Shown: one piece after another, positions 34,216 through 43,126 of the stretch
How the letters are laid out: every line of letters starts with the position of its first letter
How positions within the stretch are numbered: position 1 is the stretch's first letter
NCBI RefSeq assembly: GCF_009674685.1
Contig: NZ_WKJI01000002.1
Location: 186,001 to 250,000, forward strand
DNA from: Pedobacter puniceum
GTDB lineage: Bacteria; Bacteroidota; Bacteroidia; Sphingobacteriales; Sphingobacteriaceae
Length of the DNA stretch: 64,000 bases
Direction: 5' to 3'
Translations under genes and position numbers: made by a program
Notes under the pieces: generated by a model
What the model was told of the DNA's origin: nothing
Database searches by the model: none
The model's input: the letters and a program-made list of their open reading frames with translations, nothing else

Positions 34216-37200
34216 TTATTGTTTGATAAATTTACTTGTAAATATTTCTTTACCGATATAGAGTTGGATGAAATAAACACCAGATTGAAGTGTAGAAACA
34301 TCAACTTTAGTTTGATTTTCTGATTTCAGTCCATCAATTTTTAAAACCTCTTTACCTAAACTATTAAAGATACTTAGTTTGCCAGTTGCTTTTGCTCCAA
34401 GATGAGAGATAGCCAGCTCAGAACTCACTGGATTTGGATAAATGATAGTCTGATTAATTGTAATATCAACCGCTTTTAAAGGACTATATTCAAACTTTCC
34501 ATCTAAATCTAATTGCTTTAAGCGATAATAACTAACACCTTTAAGAGGTGAGAAATCAGTAAATTGATAATTTAAATTACCACTCTTGTTTTGTGCTTTT
34601 ACATTACCAATCTTATTAAACACCTGTCCATCAACACTTCTTTCTATATCAAAACTTGCGGTATTGATTTCTTGTGTAGTAGTCCATTTTAAAGCAACCT
34701 CTTTACCTTGTCTTACAGCTTGTGCTTGAAAGCTTAAAAGTTTAAGAGGCAAAGTTTGATATGGCGTAGAAGCTAGACTTAAAGCGCCATACTCGCTTGC
34801 TGCCTGCACTGTATAAGTATAATTGGTATTACTAACAGCAGTATTATCTGTAAAACTATTGGTTAGTGAAAATCCTATCACATTATTATTTCTAGTAATT
34901 ACATACAAACGCGTATAAGGTACATCATTCCATGACAGGGTATTACCACTACGTTGCAAATTTGCAGGCTTATCTGGGGCTTCGGCTATTAACCTAGGAT
35001 CCCAAACATCACCACTTCTAAGAATTACATTTTCATAGGTATAACTTGCAGCCTCTGTATCAGTTAAAGATTTTTTAGCCACACCAGTTACTGTACTGGT
35101 TACGTTACCATTTGCATCTTTCACATCATACTCGTAATTAGAAATACGCTGACTTAAATCTACCGGATTACCTTGAGCATTAACAGTATTATAGTCTGCA
35201 AAAACAGCCGGAATAGCACCCATTTTATAATACCAACCAGCTGCATAAATTCCGGTTAATAGTTTGGTATTGATGAATACTGTTTTAGGAGCATTTTGCC
35301 AAGGACGACCGAAATAAGATGTTGCCCCAGATACAATAGACTCGTTAATGATACAATTACTAAATACATAACCCCAAGCTGTACCATTGCCATGACTTGG
35401 TGCTACAATATATCCGCCGTCTTTACGCGTCATGGTAATCGTATCTTTATCAAAAAACACATCGCCACCACCGTAAATAAAATCTACAGCACCTTCAATT
35501 TTAGAGTTTTTGATATAATGTCTATCAGCAATGCTGCTGTAGGCAGTTAAATAAGTATCTTGATAGCTTCTTAAGTAGCAATTATTCATTGCAAACTTAT
35601 CTGTTGTGGTATATAAAGCTAAAGCTTGTGGTCCTGCTTGCGTCTCGAAACCATAACTGTTTTCAAAAATAATATTCTCGAAATAGCAATCTTTTGAATT
35701 TACTACCATGGTAGCTCCTTGACTTACATGATATACCGTTGCACCGATGTTATTTGTACCAGATAATCTATTATCAGAAATGATAACCCCATTTCTACTT
35801 TGCCCTATTAAATGTATAAAGGGTTTATTGCTAGGAATATCATGGTGACCTGTGTATTTACCATTTTTAATAAAAATTACCCAAGGTGTGGTTCTTGATG
35901 CTGGTGCAGCAGCAATAGCATCTATAACCGAAGTATAATCACCCGAACCATCTTTTGCTACAACAGCGTCAAACAATTTTCTTGTAGGTTGTGAACGACT
36001 TGCAGTTGTAAAAGTTATAGTTGTACCAGCATAAGGGTTACCAGACATATCTGTTAAAGCGCCTGCAGGAACGGTAAAAGTATATGAAGTGTTGTAATTT
36101 AGTTTCTCGTAAGCAAAAGTTGCTGTTTTAGAACCAAAAACCGGTGTTAAGACAGTACTTCCAAGTGTAATATTACCTGTACCTGCTTTAACCTTTTCAT
36201 TAAATGTAAGCACTATAGATCCATTTATTGTTGCAGTAGAAGATGCCGACGCAGGAACGCTAGAAATTAATAAAGGTGCGTTGGTGTCGTTTACAATTTC
36301 TTTATCTGCAAAAATGAAGATATTGGTAAAAGCCGTCCCATCATTATCTGTTGAGTTTCCTAAAATAGGGCTAGAAGTATCAGCAATCCATTTTAAATAA
36401 ACTCTAGCTTGTCCTTCTGCTGCAACAGGTAAAGTAACATTTAAGTCTTTCCAAGCAGTATTGTAAACGCTTGTGATATCAACACTTGCAACATCTGTAT
36501 AGGTAATATCATCTAAAGAATATTGGAGTCTTTGTACAGAATAGGCTTGATAATTAGCCGTAATCATAGATTTTACCTGAATATTTTTATACCCGGTTGT
36601 TGTAAATTGTGCTTTTAAATACCTACGATTGGTTAAAAAATTAGCCGCTGCTGTCCAAAACCTTAAATTTGGATAAGCAGGAGAAAAAGAGCCAGTGTTA
36701 GATAACCAGTTTACAGCTGTGCCGTTTGGCTCATGAATAGATATCAACCCGGTATTACTAGACTCTGAGTAAAAATCTCCAGTACGGTTAATTTTAGGGT
36801 TCTCTGATTTAAAATCCCAGCCAACAATAAAAGGAATCTCATCAAAAGTTGCTGTAAAAGTTTTATCAGAATTAATAGTTACAATTTTTTGTAATGCTGT
36901 AGAATTATCATCCCAATAGCTAAAACTGGTTACCCGATTAGGAATAACCGTCATGGTTACTTCTGTACCTTCAACATATCTTCCATTTGTTGGGGCTGGA
37001 GATAAATTAACTTCACCCCAGTTAGAACCAATTTTATTAAGAGTAAAACTGTATGTAGTGAGGGTCTCAAAAACAGCTGTAATATTTTGTGAGGCATTTA
37101 CTGTGATTACGTACGGATTGGTTGTAGATAAATCTGCATTATTATCCGTATTAATCCATTTTACAAATCTATAACCAAAATTGGCTACTGCCTGTATACT

Positions 37201-37944
37201 AAGAGAAGAACCTTGTTCATAATCAGTACTGTTGGGAGTTTTAATAACTGTACCCGCACTATTATTATTAACTATTGTGTTAACGGTATAACGAGGTAAA
37301 ACAGGTGTAGTGTCATCTGCTATAACTCCTGTTAACTTAAAATCTTTAGAAGTAAAATATCTACCTGTTGAACCTGCCCATACATAAATTCTTATGGTGA
37401 GCGTTTTATTTTGACCTACTTCTATATTTGTGTTTATGTTAGCCACTTCTTGCCCCGTAAGTGGCGTTGTACTTGTATTTAATAAACTTACTGCCCCAGT
37501 TCCTGTATCATTAACATAACTTATATTGTTATAACTAATAGCCCCAGCAGAAGATGAGTTTAGAAAACCATTTAAAGAGTAAAAAACAGCCATTCTTGCA
37601 CCACTTGTTCCTCCTCCTAATGCACTAAAATTAATATTACTAATGGTAATTTTTTTACCTGCAGGTACAGTAACTGCATATTCAACATATGAATTTGCAT
37701 TATAACTAGTAGGTAAAGTAACAGTTGAGGCTACCCTTTGCCATCCTGTTACAGTTCCAAAAGTAGAGCCATATTGAACGCCAGATATAGCACTCCCTAA
37801 GTTTTGGTTACTTAATGTTAATCCTCCTCCTGATGCTGTTCCGGAAGTATTAGTTAATAGTGACCAAGTAGCTGTAACGCTTTGAGCCGAAGCACTATTT
37901 ACTAAAGAAATTAACAGGAATAAAACATAGATAATTCTTTTCAT
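34216..37944 (-). CDS. Multidomain CE8 pectinesterase exported by T9SS
   Basis: A 1242-residue secreted protein (IIYVLFLLISLVNSASAQ). Domains in order: residues about 22-210, an unassigned beta-rich module shared with the protein at 39797-41131; about 220-370, two divergent InlB-type repeats (FGYRFVKWINTDN, ITAVFE and FTATFDE); about 370-555, a jelly-roll-like module; about 560-655, an SbsA-type Ig domain (ITFTT); about 660-990, CE8 with AKDGSGDYTSVIDAIAA, GPQALALYTTTDKF, SYQDTYLTAYSS, GAVDFIYGGG and YFGRPWQNAPKTVF; about 1070-1160, an Ig-like module; and a final T9SS sorting domain (IIYPNPVSSELAIS). It de-esterifies pectin outside the cell. Last gene of its unit, 42 bp after PL9. Confidence 0.93.
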   Translation of the reverse strand: MKRIIYVLFLLISLVNSASAQSVTATWSLLTNTSGTASGGGLTLSNQNLGSAISGVQYGSTFGTVTGWQRVASTVTLPTSYNANSYVEYAVTVPAGKKITISNINFSALGGGTSGARMAVFYSLNGFLNSSSAGAISYNNISYVNDTGTGAVSLLNTSTTPLTGQEVANINTNIEVGQNKTLTIRIYVWAGSTGRYFTSKDFKLTGVIADDTTPVLPRYTVNTIVNNNSAGTVIKTPNSTDYEQGSSLSIQAVANFGYRFVKWINTDNNADLSTTNPYVITVNASQNITAVFETLTTYSFTLNKIGSNWGEVNLSPAPTNGRYVEGTEVTMTVIPNRVTSFSYWDDNSTALQKIVTINSDKTFTATFDEIPFIVGWDFKSENPKINRTGDFYSESSNTGLISIHEPNGTAVNWLSNTGSFSPAYPNLRFWTAAANFLTNRRYLKAQFTTTGYKNIQVKSMITANYQAYSVQRLQYSLDDITYTDVASVDITSVYNTAWKDLNVTLPVAAEGQARVYLKWIADTSSPILGNSTDNDGTAFTNIFIFADKEIVNDTNAPLLISSVPASASSTATINGSIVLTFNEKVKAGTGNITLGSTVLTPVFGSKTATFAYEKLNYNTSYTFTVPAGALTDMSGNPYAGTTITFTTASRSQPTRKLFDAVVAKDGSGDYTSVIDAIAAAPASRTTPWVIFIKNGKYTGHHDIPSNKPFIHLIGQSRNGVIISDNRLSGTNNIGATVYHVSQGATMVVNSKDCYFENIIFENSYGFETQAGPQALALYTTTDKFAMNNCYLRSYQDTYLTAYSSIADRHYIKNSKIEGAVDFIYGGGDVFFDKDTITMTRKDGGYIVAPSHGNGTAWGYVFSNCIINESIVSGATSYFGRPWQNAPKTVFINTKLLTGIYAAGWYYKMGAIPAVFADYNTVNAQGNPVDLSQRISNYEYDVKDANGNVTSTVTGVAKKSLTDTEAASYTYENVILRSGDVWDPRLIAEAPDKPANLQRSGNTLSWNDVPYTRLYVITRNNNVIGFSLTNSFTDNTAVSNTNYTYTVQAASEYGALSLASTPYQTLPLKLLSFQAQAVRQGKEVALKWTTTQEINTASFDIERSVDGQVFNKIGNVKAQNKSGNLNYQFTDFSPLKGVSYYRLKQLDLDGKFEYSPLKAVDITINQTIIYPNPVSSELAISHLGAKATGKLSIFNSLGKEVLKIDGLKSENQTKVDVSTLQSGVYFIQLYIGKEIFTSKFIKQ

Positions 37945-37986
37945 AATACTTGTTTTTATTTGATATTATTTTGAGCTAGTTCTTAT

Positions 37987-39723
37987 TTAGTTGATTTTTA
38001 AAAACTTTTGTATGAATAGCTTTTGATTATTTTTAATTAAATAGATTAAATAAATACTTGATGGTAAGTGTTGGATATTTATGGTGTTTTCACCTTCATT
38101 AAAGTTTAAAACTTGCTCTAAAACCTTCTGATTAATTAGATTCTCGAATATAATTTTGACACTTTGAGCATCATTTAACGCCCCCTTTATTTTAAGAATA
38201 TCCTTAGCCGGATTTGGATATACAGAAAGACCACTAGATTTTTTTGTAGATGATATTAATACCATATCACTAAAAGAAAATCTACCATCTTTATCATTTT
38301 GCTTCAGCTGATAGTATGAATATCCATCTATAGGGTTGTCATCAATAAACTCATAATAATGGGTACCAGAGGTGTTTTTTGCTTGTGTAGTATGGATTTT
38401 AATAAAATCAGTATTACTTCTTTTGTAAACTTCAAAATCTTGGGTGTTTACTTCATTAGTAGTTAACCATGATAATTTTACACCATATGGAGTTCTTTGA
38501 CCCTCGAATTTCAATAAATTTAAAGGCAAAGACGATACGTATTCAAAAGCGCCTAAATCTGGTGCTGAGCCTAAAAAAGGCAACCCTACTGAAGTTCCTT
38601 TATCTATTAAATCACTACCAGAAACCAATTTTAGAAAGTCAATATCAGGGAGGCTTCCATCTACTTTTCGTGGATTTTTTAATTCTGCAATATTTACACT
38701 TGCAAAATCTGTATTAGAAACAGTAACTGAAGGATTACTATTCCAACTACAATGTGTTACATCTAAAACTGTAGCAGTAACAGTGCCTGTTGTACCTAAT
38801 GTTAAAGTGTTTTTTATGACGAGTTTAGCCAAAGGATTTGTGCTTCCAAATCCCATATTGGTATTATTTTCTGTGGCCGAGCAGTTGTAAAGACTTACCT
38901 CGCCACGATTGCTATTATGATCAAATCCTTTTTTTACATTTCTTGCTGCTATACAATTTTTATAAATAGCATGATGCTTTAAATCTTTTAAATCACTACC
39001 TCCGGTTTTGAAACCGTTACCGTCGCCTCCACTTATAGCACCAGACTTTAGTTTCCCATTATCAAAAGCCCAACAGTTTTCATAAGTTGTGGTGATATTA
39101 TCTGTCCCTCTTAGATATCCATCCCAGCCATCATCAAGATTTTGCCATGCCCTGCAACCTCTAAAAATATTTCCGGTACCTGCATTCATTTTACAAGCAA
39201 ATCCATCTGCATTTTCTATCCCAGAATCGGCATTAAAATATGAATCGCAGTTTAAAATTAAATTAGAAGAAGAACCATTATCTATTTGTAAACCAGTATC
39301 ATAGCATTCTGAAAAAGTACAAAACTCAATAATATTATTATTTGATGTTTTAATTTGCATCCCATTATCACCAGCTTTAAAAACATCAATTCCTTTAATG
39401 TGCCAATAGTGTGCATTATCCAATAAAACGCCAATATTGCTACTATTTTCTGGCATTGCAGAGAAATCAAACCGAGGTCTTGAAGCACTACTTGGATTAG
39501 CCATTAAGGTAATTTTCTGTGTAGCATTGCCACTTTTATTCTTGATTTCTAATCTTGTGGTAAAGGTGTAAGTACCTCCGTTTAACAAAATCACATCTCC
39601 AGCAACAGCAGCTGTAATAGCACTCCTTAGCTCTGTAACGGTACTTACAGTATATTGTGCCGCAACTAAATGCTCAAAATTTAGACAAAAAACAACCCAT
39701 ATGAATAAGCAAAACTTTTTCAT
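37987..39723 (-). CDS. PL9 pectate lyase exported by T9SS (copy 2)
   Basis: A 578-residue protein with a signal peptide (FCLFIWVVFCLNFEHLVAAQ). Residues about 20-390 repeat the PL9 core of the gene at 31347-32408: FNADSGIENADGFACKMNAG, GCRAWQNLDDGWDGYLRG and GGDGNGFKTGGSD with the likely catalytic Lys. Residues about 405-495 form the same Ig-like module as the neighbouring T9SS proteins (LPLNLLKFEG, TNEVNTQDFEVY). A C-terminal sorting domain (LSVYPNPAKDILKI) then marks it as a T9SS cargo. It is thus an extracellular lyase for polymeric pectin. It lies between two other T9SS cargo genes; a terminator-like hairpin separates it from the upstream one. Confidence 0.92.
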   Translation of the reverse strand: MKKFCLFIWVVFCLNFEHLVAAQYTVSTVTELRSAITAAVAGDVILLNGGTYTFTTRLEIKNKSGNATQKITLMANPSSASRPRFDFSAMPENSSNIGVLLDNAHYWHIKGIDVFKAGDNGMQIKTSNNNIIEFCTFSECYDTGLQIDNGSSSNLILNCDSYFNADSGIENADGFACKMNAGTGNIFRGCRAWQNLDDGWDGYLRGTDNITTTYENCWAFDNGKLKSGAISGGDGNGFKTGGSDLKDLKHHAIYKNCIAARNVKKGFDHNSNRGEVSLYNCSATENNTNMGFGSTNPLAKLVIKNTLTLGTTGTVTATVLDVTHCSWNSNPSVTVSNTDFASVNIAELKNPRKVDGSLPDIDFLKLVSGSDLIDKGTSVGLPFLGSAPDLGAFEYVSSLPLNLLKFEGQRTPYGVKLSWLTTNEVNTQDFEVYKRSNTDFIKIHTTQAKNTSGTHYYEFIDDNPIDGYSYYQLKQNDKDGRFSFSDMVLISSTKKSSGLSVYPNPAKDILKIKGALNDAQSVKIIFENLINQKVLEQVLNFNEGENTINIQHLPSSIYLIYLIKNNQKLFIQKFLKIN

Positions 39724-39744
39724 TGAAATAAATGACAGAGAAAT

Positions 39745-39780
39745 AAAGGGCGTGACTTTTTAAAAGGAACACGCCCTTTT
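39745..39780 (-). terminator. Hairpin between the unassigned T9SS protein and T9SS PL9
   Basis: AAAGGGCGTG at 39745-39754 pairs perfectly with CACGCCCTTT at 39770-39779. On the minus strand the tail is TTTATTTC, so termination may be partial, giving more of the first protein than of the lyase and esterase downstream. No separate promoter is visible in the 73-bp gap. Confidence 0.7.
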
Positions 39781-39796
39781 GTTAAGGATGATTAGG

Positions 39797-41131
39797 TTAT
39801 TTTTTTAAGAATTTTAAAGATGATTTTATTCCTTTACCTTCTACCATGATGATATAAGTACCAGCTTGAAGCGATGAAACATTTACTTCTGTTGAGGTGG
39901 CGCTTAGAGCTATGGTCTGTTGTATTAACTTTTTACCTTGTAAGTTAACAATTGTTAATCGTGAAACTTCACCTGGATGACTTACACTTAACACACTACT
40001 TACAGGATTTGGATAGATTTTTACTGATAAACTAGACTTAACATTTGCAGAAACCACATCGCTATATTTAAATTTTCCGTCGTTATCAATTTGCTTTAAT
40101 CTGTAATACACTGTTGAAGCAGCAGGTTTATCATCTGAAAAGGTATATTGATGAATACCAGATGTGTTTTTACTTCTTACAGTGCCAATAGTTTTAAATT
40201 CTGTATGAGCTGTTCTGCTTTGAACTTCGAAATTTTTTGTATTAACCTCGTTAGTAGTTTTCCAATCTAAATTAACGGCACCTAAAGTTGATGGTTTAGC
40301 TGTGAAAGAAAGGAAGTCTAGGGGAAGAGGCTCATCAGTTGCTAGAGCGGCATCACTTGTTTTACCTGTTAGTGAAATTGACTCCCTAATCTGGATTCCT
40401 CTTGAACCCGTAGAAGAAGGCTCAGACCTCATAAAAGGATATAATCTAACACGAAATGTTTTACCAGGAGCAACATTAATTTGTAAGCCAGTAAATTTCA
40501 AAGTTATTTGATCTAAAGTTACTTGTCCACCGTCAGTACCTACCGTATTCCTATTTCTTCTTACCGTTAACCGATCTGCTGGAGTTAAAGCAACCTCTTT
40601 AACTTCTCCTGTGCTTCCAGATGTTTGCACCCAATAATTAGCTTTTTTATAGAAAAATTTAAAATCACTTTCAGCTGTCCCATCTACAGAATACCGAGCA
40701 ACCATACGTACGTCCCCAGATCCAAAAGCTATTAAAGGAACATTAATACTCGTTAATTGTAACCATTTACCATCGTCTGATTTCATCGTGAACTCTAAAT
40801 ATTCTGTTGGGTCGTAATTCCCTTCAGGTACTCCAGACCAAGGGAGTGATGGATTAGCAGCTGCAAGTGGATGGGGTATAGCGACCCTTAGCCACTTATT
40901 ATCAGCATCTGAAACTGCACCACTAGTAGTTTGATTAAACGCAAAAATTTTCATGGTAGCTCCCAATCCAGTTGTTGCCGAAATATTTGCAGAAGTAGTT
41001 GCAGGATTTATTGATAATGCAGTAGAAGATGGGACCCATATAGCAGAAACATCCGTTTGTGCTATAACTTGTAACGAACTAAATACTATTAGGGTTAAAA
41101 TAAATAAATAATTAAGTAATTTTTTAATCAT
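39797..41131 (-). CDS. T9SS-exported protein with unassigned N-terminal module, no recognised catalytic domain
   Basis: A 444-residue secreted protein (YLFILTLIVFSSLQVIAQ). Residues about 25-255 form a beta-rich module with YLEFTMKSDDGKWLQLTSIN, VRMVARYSVDG and APGKTFRVRLYPF. It aligns by eye with residues 22-210 of the T9SS pectinesterase (YVEYAVTVPAGKKITISNIN, ARMAVFYSLNG, GQNKTLTIRIYVW). Residues about 265-355 are the Ig-like module seen in both neighbours, then a T9SS sorting domain (VKIYPNPVSSVLSVS). I see no enzyme motif. The best guess is a cell-surface or released pectin-binding protein. It is the first gene after a conserved operator, so it should be the most expressed of the three. 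Confidence 0.8.
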   Translation of the reverse strand: MIKKLLNYLFILTLIVFSSLQVIAQTDVSAIWVPSSTALSINPATTSANISATTGLGATMKIFAFNQTTSGAVSDADNKWLRVAIPHPLAAANPSLPWSGVPEGNYDPTEYLEFTMKSDDGKWLQLTSINVPLIAFGSGDVRMVARYSVDGTAESDFKFFYKKANYWVQTSGSTGEVKEVALTPADRLTVRRNRNTVGTDGGQVTLDQITLKFTGLQINVAPGKTFRVRLYPFMRSEPSSTGSRGIQIRESISLTGKTSDAALATDEPLPLDFLSFTAKPSTLGAVNLDWKTTNEVNTKNFEVQSRTAHTEFKTIGTVRSKNTSGIHQYTFSDDKPAASTVYYRLKQIDNDGKFKYSDVVSANVKSSLSVKIYPNPVSSVLSVSHPGEVSRLTIVNLQGKKLIQQTIALSATSTEVNVSSLQAGTYIIMVEGKGIKSSLKFLKK

Positions 41132-41250
41132 AATCTAGAAATTAAAATTTATTAATTGGTTAATTTTTTAAAACCTAAAATTTAAAGGCATTAATGGAAA
41201 ATTGGCTTTACCAGAATGATTTTAAGCTTAGGTTTATTTAATTGGCTATC

Positions 41251-41258
41251 CAATTCTA
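41251..41258 (-). promoter_or_regulatory. TAGAATTG box of the T9SS unit
   Basis: The complement reads TAGAATTG, exactly 48 bp from the conserved operator and 119 bp before the start codon of the unassigned T9SS protein. Identical to the box in front of the GH43 unit. Confidence 0.62.
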
Positions 41259-41306
41259 CTAAGTTTTTAATTGAAAAACAGGCATTTAGGCAAATAAATC
41301 TATGCA

Positions 41307-41324
41307 ATCGTTGCCGGGAACGAT
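41307..41324. promoter_or_regulatory. Conserved regulon operator, copy 3 (T9SS unit)
   Basis: ATCGTTGCCGGGAACGAT, preceded by TGCA, is a near-perfect palindrome (8 of 9 pairs) with a CCGG centre. It lies between the terminator of the core PUL and the TAGAATTG box, filling most of the 290-bp gap before the CE8 gene. No gene is present in that gap. Confidence 0.8.
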
Positions 41325-41340
41325 GTAGTAAAAAGGAAAT

Positions 41341-41375
41341 AAAAAAAGACGATAGATTCTCAGGCCTATCGTCTT
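41341..41375 (-). terminator. Terminator of the core PUL operon
   Basis: AAGACGATAG at 41346-41355 pairs perfectly with CTATCGTCTT at 41366-41375; on the minus strand the stem runs into seven T. It lies 47 bp past the CE8 stop and ends the roughly 13.6-kb susC-led unit. Confidence 0.9.
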
Positions 41376-41421
41376 AGCTAACATTCAAAATACCACTTGT
41401 TTAAAACAAGTTTATCTTAGG

Positions 41422-42384
41422 TTATTTCGGAATCCAATCTTTTAAAATTAATTCCATTTTATAACTATCTATCTGATTTTCTGCTAATTGAAAAGACCAA
41501 CTTACACGTTGTTCTGGTTTAAAACCTTCGCCTTTGTTCTGATACTCGGCATAAAAAGCAGTACGCTTATTGCTTTCTTTACCCCAAAAATCCCAGCCTT
41601 CTGGTTTTATGTGTTTCCCTAAATCGCAATGGATAAAAACGGTTTTTGCAAAAGGACGCCAAGGCCTACCTAAATAAGTAGAATTTTCTGGCGCATCACC
41701 CGTGAGTTTACAATCTATAAATACATAACCGTACTTGATAGTATCTGGCGTTGACGCTGCGGTTACAAACGAGCCTCCTTTTTTACTGTAAATTTCGCAA
41801 GACTTAAATAAAGCGGTTGCTGCACCAAAAATAAAATCTGTTGTACCCTCTATATAACAGTTTTCATAATATTGCCTACTACCATATCCGTAGGTATAAA
41901 GTGTATCCTGATAGCCTAGAAATCTACAATTTTTAAAATGTATACGATCTCCAATGACCTGTACTGCTACTGCCTGTCCAACCGGACCAGATGAATTTTG
42001 AAATGTAATATTCTCGGCACTAAAATCATCCCCATAAATATAAAAAGAAGAAGACCCAGATGTACCAATGGGTTCACCAAATTTGTTAAGCTTGGCAGCA
42101 AAATCATCAAAAGTTAAAATCGTTTTTTCTTTACTTTCACCAATAAATTTTACCATTTTTTTTGACCCTGGTAAAATCAATTTCTCTTTGTAAACACCAT
42201 TTTTAATGTAAATAATGGTTGTTTGCTTTCTGAAATCAGGAACTGCGTTTATAGCCTCTTGTACGGTTTTAAAATCTCCTTTACCTTTTGCATCAACAAT
42301 AAAATGGTAATCTTTAGCTTTAGCTAGATGTATTTGAGATATAAACATCATCGAAAAGAAAAGATACTTTAAAAAATTACGCAT
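41422..42384 (-). CDS. CE8 pectin methylesterase (copy 3)
   Basis: A 320-residue secreted protein (YLFFSMMFISQIHLAKA). CE8 motifs: KGDFKTVQEAINAVPDF, SGPVGQAVAVQVIGDR, LGYQDTLYTYGYGS, GTTDFIFGAATALF and YLGRPWRPFAKTVF, covering both catalytic Asp, both Gln and the Arg. It is close to the CE8 at 30363-31343 in length and order, so a duplication is likely. The ATG overlaps the stop of the preceding CE12 gene by one base (TAATG), a sign of translational coupling. It is the last gene of the core PUL. Probably periplasmic, finishing de-esterification of imported oligomers. Confidence 0.96.
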   Translation of the reverse strand: MRNFLKYLFFSMMFISQIHLAKAKDYHFIVDAKGKGDFKTVQEAINAVPDFRKQTTIIYIKNGVYKEKLILPGSKKMVKFIGESKEKTILTFDDFAAKLNKFGEPIGTSGSSSFYIYGDDFSAENITFQNSSGPVGQAVAVQVIGDRIHFKNCRFLGYQDTLYTYGYGSRQYYENCYIEGTTDFIFGAATALFKSCEIYSKKGGSFVTAASTPDTIKYGYVFIDCKLTGDAPENSTYLGRPWRPFAKTVFIHCDLGKHIKPEGWDFWGKESNKRTAFYAEYQNKGEGFKPEQRVSWSFQLAENQIDSYKMELILKDWIPK

Positions 42385-43124
42385 TATTTTACAATATATG
42401 TTGTTAAACCAATTTGCTGTTTTTTTATCTCTTGCAGCACCAATTCGGCAATTCTTCTGGCACCATATTCGTTAAAATGAGTTCCGTCTTTAGCGCCTTC
42501 AGGATAATTAGGATGTAAGCCAGAAGGAAAATCAAGGAATAACAGTTTAGAGTCTTCATCACCAAATTGCTGATACAAGTTTCTACTCTTCTCATCCAAA
42601 TCAATAACCATAACGTTTTGCTCTTTAGCTAATACCCTAACCACATCAGAATAAAGCAAATGCGTTTGTTTAATTTTCCCCTCTTTATCAAAATATCTTC
42701 TAGAAACCGGAGTTAGTAAAATAGGCGTTGCTTTTTTTGCCTTAGTTTCATTGATAAACTCTAATAGATTTATTCTATAATCTTCCGGAGAAGTATATCT
42801 ATCCGGATGTTTCTGACTTTCATCATTATGCCCAAATTGTATAAAAACATAATCTCCTTCTTGCAAAGAATCTACAATTGGCTGCCAAAGATTTTCCTGT
42901 AAAAATGTTCTGGTACTTCTCCCATTTTTAGCCTTATTTTTTACTTGTACAGCATGGTTAAAATAGTTGGCAAAAGGCATTCCCCAGCCATGTTCAGGAA
43001 ATTTATTTGTAGGCTTTTGCGCCATGGTAGAGTCTCCAATCAACCAGATAGTTAAAGGCTTATCTTCTGTAAGTTTAAATGAACTTAAGATGAAAACAAT
43101 AGCTAAAATATAAATTCTTATCAC
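42384..43124 (-). CDS. CE12 rhamnogalacturonan acetylesterase (copy 1)
   Basis: A 246-residue secreted SGNH hydrolase (IYILAIVFILSSFK). Block I is WLIGDSTMAQ with the nucleophile Ser, block II is KNKAKNGRSTRTFL with Gly/Asn, block III is VFIQFGHNDE with Asn, and block V is DGTHFNEYGA with the Asp/His pair. It removes acetyl groups from rhamnogalacturonan or other pectin. The signal peptide begins at GTG (complement of 43122-43124), 2 bp after the upstream TAG, and no in-frame ATG fits, so a GTG start is chosen. A tandem paralog of the next gene, clearly diverged; the pair may differ in acetyl position. Confidence 0.94.
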   Translation of the reverse strand: MIRIYILAIVFILSSFKLTEDKPLTIWLIGDSTMAQKPTNKFPEHGWGMPFANYFNHAVQVKNKAKNGRSTRTFLQENLWQPIVDSLQEGDYVFIQFGHNDESQKHPDRYTSPEDYRINLLEFINETKAKKATPILLTPVSRRYFDKEGKIKQTHLLYSDVVRVLAKEQNVMVIDLDEKSRNLYQQFGDEDSKLLFLDFPSGLHPNYPEGAKDGTHFNEYGARRIAELVLQEIKKQQIGLTTYIVK

Positions 43125-43126
43125 GG

